Source of the DNA: Stenotrophomonas sp. MYb238
GTDB taxonomy: Bacteria > Pseudomonadota > Gammaproteobacteria > Xanthomonadales > Xanthomonadaceae
Reading direction: 5' to 3'
DNA length: 64,000 nucleotides
NCBI RefSeq assembly: GCF_009496535.1
Contig: NZ_WIDL01000004.1
Coordinates: 124,001-188,000, forward strand
The position numbers and the translations under genes were made by a program. Under the pieces are notes generated by a model. That model saw nothing but the letters and a program-made list of their open reading frames with translations. It did no database searches and was not told the DNA's origin. This document shows positions 53,010 to 63,508 of the stretch, in pieces (position 1 is the stretch's first letter; each line of letters begins with the position of its first letter).

Positions 53010-53037
53010 GCGCTGTAATGCTTTCCCTGCAAGGGTT

Positions 53038-53070
53038 TCATCCACAGGCTGTGGATGGATCTGTGAACAA
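53038..53070. promoter_or_regulatory. DnaA-box cluster upstream of dnaA
   Basis: Three boxes resembling TTATNCACA: TCATCCACA (53038-53046), TGTGGATGG (53050-53058, reverse) and TGTGAACAA (53062-53070, reverse). Probably for autoregulation of dnaA, with possible origin function. The last two, spaced by 3 nt, recur as a unit in the dnaN-recF gap. Confidence 0.65.
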
Positions 53071-53195
53071 GTCAGGGACAAGCATTCCCGCCCCCGCCGC
53101 GCGGTGGTAGTCTGGGCCATCCACTTTCCCCCTTTCCGGCACGTGGCCGGGCGGCTTCCTGCGCCCGTCCCGCGTGCCTTCGATGATTATTTCCG

Positions 53196-54527
53196 ATGGA
53201 TGCCTGGTCCCGTTGTATCGAACGTCTTGAAGCGGAATTTCCGCCGGAAGATGTCCACACCTGGTTGAAGCCGCTGCAGGCCGACCAGCGCGCCGACAGC
53301 ATGGTGCTGTACGCCCCGAACGCCTTCATCGTCGACCAGGTGCGCGAGCGCTACCTGCCGCGCATCAACGAGCTGCTGCGCTATTTCGCCGACATCGCCG
53401 AGGTGCAGCTGGAAATCGGCTCGCGCCCGCGCGTGGCCGAACCGGCGCCGATCACGGCTGCCACGACTGGCACGGCGGCTCCGGCTGCGCCGGTGGTGCC
53501 GTTCAACGGCAACCTGGATGCGCACTACACCTTCGCCAACTTCGTGGAAGGCCGCAGCAACCAGCTGGGCCTGGCCGCTGCCTTTCAGGCGGCGCAGAAG
53601 CCCGGCGACCGCGCGCACAATCCGCTGCTGCTGTACGGCGGCACCGGCCTGGGCAAGACCCACCTGATGCTGGCCGCCGGCAACGCGATGCGCCAGGTCA
53701 ATCCGGCCGCGCGCGTGCTCTACCTGCGTTCGGAGCAGTTCTTCAGCGCCATGATCCGGGCGCTGCAGGAAAAGGCGATGGACCAGTTCAAGCGCCAGTT
53801 CCAGCAGGTGGACGCGCTGCTGATCGACGACATCCAGTTCTTCGCCGGCAAGGACCGCACGCAGGAGGAGTTCTTCCACACCTTCAACGCGCTGTTCGAC
53901 GGCAAGCAGCAGATCATCCTGACCTGCGACCGCTACCCGCGCGAAGTCGAGGGTCTGGAAGCGCGGCTGAAATCGCGCCTGGCCTGGGGCCTGTCGGTAG
54001 CGATCGAACCGCCGGATTTCGAGACCCGCGCAGCCATCGTGCTGGCCAAGGCGCGCGAGCGCGGCGCCGAGATCCCGGACGACGTGGCGTTCCTGATCGC
54101 CAAGAAGATGCGCAGCAACGTGCGCGACCTGGAAGGCGCGCTCAACACGCTGACCGCGCGCGCCAACTTCACCGGCCGCGCCATCACCACCGAGTTCGCC
54201 CAGGAAACCCTGCGCGACCTGCTGCGCGCCCAGCAGCAGGCGATCAGCATTCCCAACATCCAGAAGACCGTGGCCGACTACTACGGCCTGCAGATCAAGG
54301 ACCTGCTGTCCAAGCGCCGTACCCGTTCGCTGGCGCGTCCGCGCCAGGTCGCGATGGCGCTGACCAAGGAGCTGACCGAGCACAGCCTGCCGGAAATCGG
54401 CGATGCCTTCGCCGGCCGCGACCACACCACGGTGCTGCACGCCTGCCGCCAGATCCGCACGCTGATGGAGACCGACGGCAAGCTGCGCGAGGACTGGGAC
54501 AAGCTCATCCGCAAGTTGAGTGAGTAA
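53196..54527 (+). CDS. dnaA: chromosomal replication initiator DnaA
   Basis: 443 aa. Domain I (1-80) begins [30 protein letters not shown], the usual form in this family. A short linker (about 85-110) precedes the AAA+ domain with Walker A GGTGLGKT, Walker [11 protein letters not shown] and box sensor residues. The DNA-binding domain IV ends with the signature [19 protein letters not shown]. DnaA-ATP binds DnaA boxes and opens the origin. Upstream lie three DnaA boxes, and downstream an origin-like module. Start ATG at 53196 matches the family N-terminus. Confidence 0.98.
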   Translation: MDAWSRCIERLEAEFPPEDVHTWLKPLQADQRADSMVLYAPNAFIVDQVRERYLPRINELLRYFADIAEVQLEIGSRPRVAEPAPITAATTGTAAPAAPVVPFNGNLDAHYTFANFVEGRSNQLGLAAAFQAAQKPGDRAHNPLLLYGGTGLGKTHLMLAAGNAMRQVNPAARVLYLRSEQFFSAMIRALQEKAMDQFKRQFQQVDALLIDDIQFFAGKDRTQEEFFHTFNALFDGKQQIILTCDRYPREVEGLEARLKSRLAWGLSVAIEPPDFETRAAIVLAKARERGAEIPDDVAFLIAKKMRSNVRDLEGALNTLTARANFTGRAITTEFAQETLRDLLRAQQQAISIPNIQKTVADYYGLQIKDLLSKRRTRSLARPRQVAMALTKELTEHSLPEIGDAFAGRDHTTVLHACRQIRTLMETDGKLREDWDKLIRKLSE

Positions 54528-54567
54528 GCCATCGGGACACCGGGAATGAAGAGGCGACAGGGTCAGC

Positions 54568-54620
54568 GAATGATGCATCGGCGCCATGCAGGCGTCATCG
54601 CACAAAACGGTGCATCATTC
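54568..54620. repeat. inverted repeat after dnaA
   Basis: GAATGATGCATCG (54568-54580) and CGGTGCATCATTC (54608-54620) pair with one mismatch over a 27-nt loop. Role unclear: weak terminator or origin structure. Confidence 0.45.
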
Positions 54621-54641
54621 GGGGGCAGACGTTGGGGAATC

Positions 54642-54830
54642 TGTGGATAAAAATGCGCTTCAGGATCGACGCAAGGTTATCCACAACTTTCCCCACCCGT
54701 TCCGGACCAGTAATACAGAGGGTTTCGCTCCAATGAAATCCTTTTAAAACAAACACTTGGGTGTGTTTTAAACCAAATCTGGCTCTACCAGCACCACCAA
54801 GCTTTTGATTTAACCCACATCTTTTAAAAG
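54642..54830 (+). other. oriC: replication origin module A (dnaA-dnaN intergenic)
   Basis: Perfect DnaA box TGTGGATAA (54642-54650, reverse) and TTATCCACA (54677-54685, forward) face each other with 26 nt between. To the right lies an AT-rich stretch (54735-54830) with TTTTAAAA twice (54742, 54822), a near-palindrome of TTTAAAACAAACAC and GTGTGTTTTAAA, and the 38-bp core at 54775-54812. This layout of boxes plus an easily melted stretch next to dnaA is what an oriC needs, and in Xanthomonas the origin lies in the dnaA-dnaN gap (from memory). The module is repeated, inverted, after dnaN. Confidence 0.75.
54775..54812 (+). repeat. 38-bp origin core repeat, copy A
   Basis: Runs from AAATCTGGCTCTACCAG to CTTTTGATTTA. 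Copy B at 56185-56222 is the reverse complement with only two mismatches. Confidence 0.9.
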
Positions 54831-54849
54831 CATAGGGGCACGAAACCAC

Positions 54850-55950
54850 ATGCGTTTCACACTGCAGCGCGAAGCCTTCCTCAAGCCGTTGGCCCAGGTC
54901 GTCAACGTGGTCGAACGCCGCCAGACCCTTCCGGTCCTGGCCAACTTCCTGGTCCAGGTGCAGGGCGGCCAGCTGTCGCTGACCGGTACCGACCTGGAAG
55001 TGGAAATGGTTTCCCGCATTGCGGTCGAAGACGCGCAGGACGGCGAAACCACGATTCCGGCACGCAAGCTGTTCGAGATCATCCGTGCCCTGCCCGACGG
55101 CAGCCGCGTGACCGTGTCGCAGACCGGCGAGAAGATCACCGTGCAGGCCGGGCGCAGCCGCTTCACCCTCGCCACGCTGCCGGCCAACGATTTCCCGTCG
55201 GTGGACGAAGTCGAGGCCACCGAGCGCGTGGCGGTACCCGAGGCGGCGCTGAAGGAGCTGATCGAGCGGACCGCCTTCGCCATGGCCCAGCAGGACGTGC
55301 GCTATTACCTCAATGGCCTGCTGTTCGACCTGCGCGACCAGCTGCTGCGCTGCGTGGCCACCGACGGTCATCGCCTGGCGCTGTGCGAGACCGCGCTGGA
55401 GAACAGCACCGGTTCCAAGCGCCAGATCATCGTGCCGCGCAAGGGCGTGACCGAACTGCAGCGCCTGCTCGAAGGCGGCGACCGCGAGGTGGAACTGGAA
55501 GTGGGCCGCAGCCACGTGCGCGTGAAGCGCGACGATGTGACCTTCACCTCCAAGCTGATCGATGGCCGCTTCCCGGATTACGAAGCGGTGATCCCGATCG
55601 GCGCCGACCGCGAGGTAAAGGTGGACCGCGAGACCCTGCGCGCGTCGCTGCAGCGTGCAGCGATCCTGTCCAACGAGAAGTACCGCGGCGTCCGCGTCGA
55701 GGTCACGCCGGGCCAGCTGAAGATCAGCGCGCACAATCCTGAGCAAGAGGAGGCGCAGGAAGAGATCGAGGCCGAAACCCAGGTCAGTGATCTGGCCATC
55801 GGCTTCAACGTGAACTACCTGCTCGATGCTCTCTCGGCACTACGGGATGAGCACGTCGTGATCCAGTTGCGTGATTCCAATTCCTCGGCACTGGTACGTG
55901 AAGCCAGCAGCGAGAAATCCCGGCACGTGGTCATGCCGCTGCGGCTCTGA
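54850..55950 (+). CDS. dnaN: DNA polymerase III beta sliding clamp
   Basis: 366 aa, standard length. Three clamp domains of about 120 residues: MRFTLQREAFLKPLAQVVNVVERRQTLPVLANFLVQV; TAFAMAQQDVRYYLNGLLFDL; VTFTSKLIDGRFPDYEAVIPIG. It ends VREASSEKSRHVVMPLRL, the usual C-terminus MxLRL-type. The dimer encircles DNA and tethers polymerases. The gene is flanked on both sides by origin-like modules in opposite orientation. A strong terminator follows, so recF has its own transcription start or depends on readthrough. Confidence 0.98.
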   Translation: MRFTLQREAFLKPLAQVVNVVERRQTLPVLANFLVQVQGGQLSLTGTDLEVEMVSRIAVEDAQDGETTIPARKLFEIIRALPDGSRVTVSQTGEKITVQAGRSRFTLATLPANDFPSVDEVEATERVAVPEAALKELIERTAFAMAQQDVRYYLNGLLFDLRDQLLRCVATDGHRLALCETALENSTGSKRQIIVPRKGVTELQRLLEGGDREVELEVGRSHVRVKRDDVTFTSKLIDGRFPDYEAVIPIGADREVKVDRETLRASLQRAAILSNEKYRGVRVEVTPGQLKISAHNPEQEEAQEEIEAETQVSDLAIGFNVNYLLDALSALRDEHVVIQLRDSNSSALVREASSEKSRHVVMPLRL

Positions 55951-55958
55951 CAAAAACA

Positions 55959-55974
55959 CGTTCCACGTGGAACC
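55959..55974. promoter_or_regulatory. parS-like site 1
   Basis: CGTTCCACGTGGAACC, matching the ParB-binding consensus TGTTNCACGTGNAACA apart from the outermost bases. Lies just after the dnaN stop. Confidence 0.6.
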
Positions 55975-55975
55975 T

Positions 55976-56003
55976 AAGCCCGGCTGATGCCGGGCTTTTT
56001 TTT
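55976..56003 (+). terminator. intrinsic terminator of dnaN
   Basis: AAGCCCGGC, loop TGAT, GCCGGGCTT and a run of eight T. Textbook intrinsic terminator 26 nt after the dnaN stop. Confidence 0.92.
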
Positions 56004-56061
56004 GTCTGTCGTTTCAGGCTAGGAAGTCTGCTGTTCGGAGTAAGGCGACCATGTTCTTCAA

Positions 56062-56077
56062 TGTTTCACGTGGAACA
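56062..56077. promoter_or_regulatory. parS-like site 2
   Basis: TGTTTCACGTGGAACA differs from the classical parS TGTTTCACGTGAAACA at one position. Confidence 0.75.
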
Positions 56078-56170
56078 CTGATCTGCTCTCAAAAATCCAT
56101 GTTTCCAATTCTGATGAAGTGGCCTTTCGCTTAGATCTCACCTGATTGCCGATTCACATTCTTCCAAAGC

Positions 56171-56356
56171 TTTAAATCTGGGAATAAATCAGAAGCTTGG
56201 TGATGCTGGTAGAGCCAGATTTCATGTGAAACTCGGACATCTTGTTGTTTTTAAAAGAAATACCGCTGTCGAAACCCCTATGGAAATGCCGGGGATAGCC
56301 CTGTGGATAGCTGTGAACAAGGGGGACCGCGGGCAAAAACATGAAAATCATCCACA
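56171..56356 (-). other. origin-like module B (dnaN-recF intergenic), inverted copy of module A
   Basis: Read on the minus strand it repeats module A: DnaA box TGTGGATGA (56356-56348), TTGTTCACA (56320-56312) and CTATCCACA (56310-56302), GGGGTTTCG (56278-56270; module A has GGGTTTCG at 54720), TTTTAAAA (56256-56249), the 38-bp core (56222-56185) and TTTAAA (56176-56171). Distances are similar (79 against 89 nt from box to core). It may be a second origin, a titration site for DnaA, or a recF promoter region. Confidence 0.7.
56185..56222 (-). repeat. 38-bp origin core repeat, copy B
   Basis: Reverse complement of 54775-54812 with 36 of 38 positions identical; differences are at positions 20 (C/T) and 31 (T/C). 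Confidence 0.9.
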
Positions 56357-56547
56357 GGTTGCCAAGACCCTGTGCACGGGCTGTCCGCAGGCCTTCGGCA
56401 TCGGACCGGATACAGGAGCGGAGGCTGCGCTGGCCGCAGGAATGATCCGGCTCACGCGATGGACGGTTCACGGGGCAGGATGCTTTAAGCTGGCTGCTCC
56501 TGCCCGGACTGGAACTGCCGGGACATCGCGTTTCCTCCCGAGCGTCA

Positions 56548-57648
56548 ATGCACATCGTCCGTCTCTCCTTGAACCGCGTCCGTCGGTTCGACTCCGTGGA
56601 ACTGGCTCCCCGTCCCGGGATCAACCTGATCACCGGCGCGAACGGAGCGGGCAAGACCAGCCTCCTGGAAGCCCTGCATCTGATGGCCTACGGGCGCAGT
56701 TTCCGCGGCCGGGTTCGCGATGGGCTGGTACAGAAAGGCGCCGAAGCGCTTGACGTCTTTGTCGAATGGCGCGAACAGGCCGGGGTGGGACCGGAGGGGC
56801 GGGTTCGCAGGGCCGGACTGCGTCACGGAGGCCAGGCCTGGAAAGGTCGCCTGGATGGCGAGGATGTCGCCCAGCTGGGGACGCTGTGCGCCGCGCTGGC
56901 CGTGGTGACCTTCGAACCGGGTAGCCATGCCCTGGTCAGTGGAGGCAGCGAACCGCGGCGACGCTTCGTCGATTGGGGTTTGTTCCACGTGGAACCTAAT
57001 TTTCTCCCGCTTTGGCGCCGCTACACCCGGGCCCTGAAACAACGCAACGCCCTGCTCAAGGCGGGAGCCGCGCCCCGGCAGCTCGATGCCTGGGACCATG
57101 AACTGGCCGAGGCAGGCGTTCCCCTGACTTCAAGACGGCAGCACTACCTGGAGCGTCTGCAGGAGCGGGCCGTGAGCATCGCCGCCGATCTTGCGCCGGG
57201 TCTACAGTTACAGGGCATCGAACTGCAGCCGGGCTGGCGCCGGCATGAAATGTCGCTGGCCGATGCACTGCTCATGTCGCGCGATCGCGACCGCGCGGTG
57301 GGGCATACGTCGGTCGGACCCCATCGGGCCGACTGGACCGTCGGTTACGGCGATATTCCCGGACGCGACGCGCTTTCCCGTGGGCAGGCCAAGCTCACCG
57401 CCTTGGCTTGCCTGCTGGCGCAGGCCGACGACTATGCGACCCAGCGCGGCGAGTGGCCGGTGATCGCGCTCGACGATCTCGGCGCGGAACTTGATCGCGA
57501 CCACCAGCAGCGCGTGGTGCAGCGGCTGGCGACCACACCTGCGCAGGTGTTCATCACCGCGACGGAGCCACCCACCGCGCTGGAAGAACAGCTGCGCCCT
57601 GCCGCCGTGTTCCACGTGGAACACGGCGGTATCCAAGTGCTGCAATGA
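56548..57648 (+). CDS. recF: DNA replication and repair protein RecF
   Basis: 366 aa, usual length. SMC-like ATPase: Walker A GANGAGKT (residues 30-37) in MHIVRLSLNRVRRFDSVELAPRPGINLITGANGAGKTSLLEALHLMAYGRSFR; signature DALSRGQAKLTALACLLAQ; Walker B PVIALDDLGAELD. It loads RecA at gaps with RecO/RecR. Two parS-like palindromes lie inside the coding region, one in the middle (56981) and one near the end (57608). They encode LFHVEP and VFHVEH in the protein. Confidence 0.97.
   Translation: MHIVRLSLNRVRRFDSVELAPRPGINLITGANGAGKTSLLEALHLMAYGRSFRGRVRDGLVQKGAEALDVFVEWREQAGVGPEGRVRRAGLRHGGQAWKGRLDGEDVAQLGTLCAALAVVTFEPGSHALVSGGSEPRRRFVDWGLFHVEPNFLPLWRRYTRALKQRNALLKAGAAPRQLDAWDHELAEAGVPLTSRRQHYLERLQERAVSIAADLAPGLQLQGIELQPGWRRHEMSLADALLMSRDRDRAVGHTSVGPHRADWTVGYGDIPGRDALSRGQAKLTALACLLAQADDYATQRGEWPVIALDDLGAELDRDHQQRVVQRLATTPAQVFITATEPPTALEEQLRPAAVFHVEHGGIQVLQ
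56981..56996. promoter_or_regulatory. parS-like site 3 (inside recF)
   Basis: TGTTCCACGTGGAACC, a near-palindrome of the ParB consensus. Lies within the recF coding sequence. Confidence 0.65.
57608..57623. promoter_or_regulatory. parS-like site 4 (3' end of recF)
   Basis: TGTTCCACGTGGAACA, a perfect 16-bp palindrome. Flanking bases extend the perfect symmetry to 28 bp (57602-57629). Confidence 0.75.
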
Positions 57649-57677
57649 CCATTCCGGGTGCGTACGGGCCCGGCTGG

Positions 57678-57683
57678 TATACT
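57678..57683 (+). promoter_or_regulatory. extended -10 element of the gyrB promoter
   Basis: TGGTATACT gives an extended -10 (TGn-TATACT). No good -35 hexamer is seen. It lies 76 nt before the gyrB ATG. Confidence 0.5.
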
Positions 57684-57734
57684 TGCAACGATCCCCTCTT
57701 TACTCACGCCCCGGCCTTTCGGGTCGGCGCGTGA

Positions 57735-60218
<2,484 letters not shown>

Positions 60219-60233
60219 CACAATCCGGCAACA

Positions 60234-60263
60234 CGGGCAGGCGCGGAACTGCGTGCCTGCCCG
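60234..60263 (+). terminator. hairpin after gyrB
   Basis: CGGGCAGGC (60234-60242) pairs with GCCTGCCCG (60255-60263), followed by CTTCTCC. Lacks a strong T-run but lies 15 nt after the gyrB stop. Confidence 0.5.
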
Positions 60264-60291
60264 CTTCTCCCGCTGCCGTCCCAGGATCACG

Positions 60292-61134
60292 ATGTCCGTA
60301 CCACCGCCGGTTCCGTTGTCCGTCCCGCCCGGCACGCCGCCGGTATCCCGCGAAGGTTCTCCCCTGCTGGGATTCGGACTGGATGTCCTGCTGGCTGCGT
60401 GCATCCTGCTGGGCCTGAGCCTGTTCTGTGGCCTGGCATGGGGACTGTGGCGCGGTTTCGAGGTCGGTCTGGCGCTTGCGCGCGATGGCGGTGGTGCGCC
60501 GGACGCGACCCAGCTGGGCTCGCAGCTGGGCCAGCCGGGTGCCCTGGCGCAGATGCTGATCGCGCTGGTTTCCACCGGCGCCACGGCCCTGGTGCTCTAC
60601 TTCTGGCGGCGTCGCGCCTCGGTGGCCGAACGCGCCTCGTCCCTGGCCGCCGTGCGGCGGAGTTCCACCTGGGGATGGACCCTGCTGGTGGCCATCGGCG
60701 TGTTCGCCGGCAGCAGCCTGATCGGATGGGCCGGGAAGCAGGTCGGTATCGACCCGGTGCCGACCAACCTGCCGCTGATGGAGCAGGCGCTGGCCCACTA
60801 TCCCGTGTTCCTGGTCGCTTTCGCGGTGTTTCTGGCCCCGGCGTATGAGGAACTGCTGTTCCGGCGCGTGTTGTTCGGCCGTCTGTGGGCCGCCGGCCGT
60901 CCCTGGCTGGGCATGGTGCTCAGCGGCGCCGCCTTTGCGTTCATCCACGAAATACCCGGCACCAGCGACAACGGACTGCCCGAGATCCTGCAGTTGTGGC
61001 TGGTCTATGGCGGCATGGGCGTCGCTTTCGCCTGGCTGTACCGCAGGACCGGGACCTTGTGGGCCGCCATCGCCGCGCATACGCTCAACAATGCCGTGGC
61101 CCTGGCCGCGCTGGTGCTCTTCGGCATCCAGTAA
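60292..61134 (+). CDS. CPBP family intramembrane glutamic endopeptidase
   Basis: 280 aa from the ATG at 60292. After a Pro-rich N-terminus, six to eight transmembrane helices. The CPBP/Abi motifs are present: EELLFR at 186-191, FAFIHE near 221, and HTLNN near 263, which together form the active site of the Rce1-like proteases. Bacterial members process membrane proteins or prenylated peptides, or act in bacteriocin self-immunity; the role here is not known. It lies in gyrB orientation but after a hairpin, so it is probably transcribed separately. Confidence 0.85.
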   Translation: MSVPPPVPLSVPPGTPPVSREGSPLLGFGLDVLLAACILLGLSLFCGLAWGLWRGFEVGLALARDGGGAPDATQLGSQLGQPGALAQMLIALVSTGATALVLYFWRRRASVAERASSLAAVRRSSTWGWTLLVAIGVFAGSSLIGWAGKQVGIDPVPTNLPLMEQALAHYPVFLVAFAVFLAPAYEELLFRRVLFGRLWAAGRPWLGMVLSGAAFAFIHEIPGTSDNGLPEILQLWLVYGGMGVAFAWLYRRTGTLWAAIAAHTLNNAVALAALVLFGIQ

Positions 61135-61208
61135 TCGGTGTTGACCGATTGACGGAAATTTAAGCCGGGCGCTCGCACACTGCGGACATGAACGAGGGGA
61201 AATCCACC

Positions 61209-62015
61209 ATGAAACCCGTGCTGTTCGGCGTTGCCATCGCGCTGTTGCTGGGCGCCTGTGCGACGACCACCTCGCCCACCGGCCGCCGCCAGATCGTTGG
61301 CGGGGTGTCGCAGCAGCAGCTGGACCAGCTCGGTGCGCAGGCCTTCGCCGAGACCAAGGCCAAGCAGACCCTGAGCAGCGACGGCAGGCAGAATGCCTAT
61401 GTGCAGTGCGTGGTCAACGCGCTGGTGGCGCAACTGCCGCAACAGTACAAAGGCGTGCGCTGGGAAACGGCCTTGTTCGTGGAGAAGGAACCCAACGCCT
61501 TCGCCCTGCCCGGCGGCAAGGTCGGCGTGAACACCGGCATCTTCAGCGTCGCCAAGAACCAGGACCAGCTGGCGGCGGTGCTGGGTCATGAGATCGGCCA
61601 TGTGATCTCGCGGCACCACGAGGAGCGCCTGACCCGCCAGCAGAACACCCAGGTGGGCCTGGGCATCCTGGGCGCCCTGGCCGGGGCCGCCTATGGCGAT
61701 ACCGCTGCCGGTGCGGTCAACCAGTTCGGCAGCATCGGCGCGCAGGGACTGATCCTGCTGCCCAACTCCCGCACCCAGGAAAGCGAGGCCGACGTGGTCG
61801 GCCAGCGCCTGATGGCCCAGGCCGGGTTCGATCCGGCCCAGGCCGTGGGCCTGTGGCAGAACATGATGGCCGCGGGCGGCGCGCGTTCGCCGCAATGGCT
61901 TTCCACCCACCCCGATCCGGCCAACCGGATCCGCGAACTGCAGCGCGACGTCGCTTCCCTGGAGCCTGTCTACCGGCAGGCGCGGCAGGCTGGACGGGTA
62001 CCGCGCTGTGGTTGA
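61209..62015 (+). CDS. lipoprotein metalloprotease, peptidase family M48
   Basis: 268 aa from the ATG at 61209, which has a GAGGGGAAA ribosome-binding site; a longer frame from 61188 has none. Lipobox LLLGAC gives a lipidated Cys17. The zinc motif HEIGH is at 127-131, and the third ligand is the Glu in RTQESEADVVGQRLM. It resembles LoiP/YcaL-type periplasmic proteases that degrade misfolded outer-membrane proteins. Short compared with BepA because it has no TPR domain. The end WLSTHPDPANRIRELQRDV is typical. Confidence 0.9.
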   Translation: MKPVLFGVAIALLLGACATTTSPTGRRQIVGGVSQQQLDQLGAQAFAETKAKQTLSSDGRQNAYVQCVVNALVAQLPQQYKGVRWETALFVEKEPNAFALPGGKVGVNTGIFSVAKNQDQLAAVLGHEIGHVISRHHEERLTRQQNTQVGLGILGALAGAAYGDTAAGAVNQFGSIGAQGLILLPNSRTQESEADVVGQRLMAQAGFDPAQAVGLWQNMMAAGGARSPQWLSTHPDPANRIRELQRDVASLEPVYRQARQAGRVPRCG

Positions 62016-62168
62016 CCCTTGGACATGGCCCGGCTCCGCCCTGGACATTGGTGCAGTACAGCAATGGAAGTGATTTCTCCGTCAAAAATTTTCTGTTACG
62101 TTTGGCGGCTCCGTCTTCCCAGACCGTCCGTTTACAGCACCGCCCCCGCGGTTTCATCGAGGTGACCC

Positions 62169-63362
62169 ATGATCTCCCGCAGCCATAAGCAGGCCCTGCT
62201 TTCCGTCCTCATCGCTACCGTGCTCGGCGGCGTTGTGGTTGCCGATGCTGCCGCCCAGGCGCGCTCCTCCGAACGTTCGGGCGAACGCCGCAACCGCGGT
62301 TCGGCCAAGGCCGAAGTGCTGTATCCGGAAGCGACCCGCGAGGAGCCCAAGGCCAAGTCGTCCTCGAAGATGGGCAGCAAGCTGCAGAAGCTCTTCGCCG
62401 CCTACAACAAGGACGAGTACGAGGAAACCCGCAAGCTGGCCGACGAGATCCTCGCCTCCGGCGACGCCAACGACTACGACAAGGCCGTGGCCAACCAGCT
62501 GGCCTCGCAGGCCGCCTACAACCTGGACGACACCGCCGCCGCCAAGCAGTACCTGCAGCAGGCCGTCGCCCTGAACCAGCTGGACAACAACGGCCATTTC
62601 CAGGCCATGCTGATGCTGGCCCAGCTGCAGCTGCAGGACGAGCAGTACGCCGAAGGCCTGGCCAACCTGGACAAGTACCTGGCCGAGTCCAAGTCGCACA
62701 AGCCCGAGGAACTGATCATCAAGGGCCAGGCGCTGTACCAGACCGAGAAGTACGCCGAGGCCATCCCGGTGCTGAAGGCGGCCATCGCCGCTTCGCCCGA
62801 GCCCAAGGACAACTGGAACCAGCTGCTGATGGCCGCCTACGCCGAAGCCGGCCAGACCGGCGAAGCGGTGAAGGAAGCCGAGGCCCTGGCCGCGAAGAAC
62901 CCGGCCGACAAGAAAGCGCAAATCAACCTGGCCAGCATGTACATGCAGGCCGACCAGATGGACAAGGCCGCCGCGGTGATGGACAAGCTGCGCGCGACCG
63001 GACAGCTCAGCGAAGAGCGCGAGTACAAGCAGCTGTACTCGATCTACGCCAACACCGAGAACAAGGAAAAGGACGTCATTGCGGTGATCAACGAGGGCCT
63101 GTCCAAGGGCATCCTCAAGCCGGACTACCAGGTCTACCTGGCGCTGGCGCAGTCGTACTACTACTCCGACCAGATCCCGCAGGCCATCGAGGCGTGGCAG
63201 AAGGCCGCCCCGCTTTCCAAGGATGGCGAGACCTACCTGAATCTGGCGCGTGTGCTGCATGCCGAAGGACGGATTCCCGAAGCCAAGCAGGCTGCGCGGG
63301 ACGCAAAGGCTAAAGGTGTGAAGAATCCGGCCGATGCAGACAAGATCATCAACCTGAAGTAA
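62169..63362 (+). CDS. exported tetratricopeptide-repeat protein
   Basis: 397 aa. A signal peptide ends near VVVADAAAQA. A basic, Ser-rich segment (30-70) is followed by about eight TPR-like helix pairs, for example FQAMLMLAQLQLQDEQYAEGLANLDKYLAES and ELIIKGQALYQTEKYAEAIPVLKAAIAASPEPKDNWNQLLMAAYAEAGQTGEAVKEAEAL. Highly helical, Ala/Lys/Glu-rich. A GAGGTG ribosome-binding site precedes the ATG. It lies directly before tonB, and in related bacteria such proteins sit beside tonB-exbB-exbD (from memory), suggesting a role in energised uptake or envelope organisation. Confidence 0.8.
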   Translation: MISRSHKQALLSVLIATVLGGVVVADAAAQARSSERSGERRNRGSAKAEVLYPEATREEPKAKSSSKMGSKLQKLFAAYNKDEYEETRKLADEILASGDANDYDKAVANQLASQAAYNLDDTAAAKQYLQQAVALNQLDNNGHFQAMLMLAQLQLQDEQYAEGLANLDKYLAESKSHKPEELIIKGQALYQTEKYAEAIPVLKAAIAASPEPKDNWNQLLMAAYAEAGQTGEAVKEAEALAAKNPADKKAQINLASMYMQADQMDKAAAVMDKLRATGQLSEEREYKQLYSIYANTENKEKDVIAVINEGLSKGILKPDYQVYLALAQSYYYSDQIPQAIEAWQKAAPLSKDGETYLNLARVLHAEGRIPEAKQAARDAKAKGVKNPADADKIINLK

Positions 63363-63416
63363 GCGGGAATAACGCCTGAACAGCTGCAGATGTGATGCGC
63401 AGCTGGTCAGGATTGG

Positions 63417-63422
63417 TATAAG
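63417..63422 (+). promoter_or_regulatory. possible -10 element before tonB
   Basis: TTGGTATAAG gives an extended -10-like TGG-TATAAG in the 146-nt TPR-tonB gap. A small hairpin (GGCGT...ACGCC, 63458-63475) lies downstream of it. No -35 is obvious. Confidence 0.35.
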
Positions 63423-63508
63423 CTTGGAGGTTCCTGCGGTGTCATGCACCGCTGAATCAGGGGCGTCGGAACAACGCCGCCCCGGCCCCACTAACGAGCT
63501 CTTGGCGC

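Larger units (their letters stand above)
55951..56547. other. 597-bp gap between dnaN and recF
   Basis: No gene. It holds in order a parS-like site, the dnaN terminator, a second parS-like site, and origin module B with its DnaA boxes. Composition is markedly AT-richer than the rest of the window from about 56005 to 56300. Confidence 0.8.

Noticed and set aside
54568-54620. Intrinsic terminator of dnaA
   Set aside because: The inverted repeat has a 27-nt loop and no T-run, so termination is not supported.
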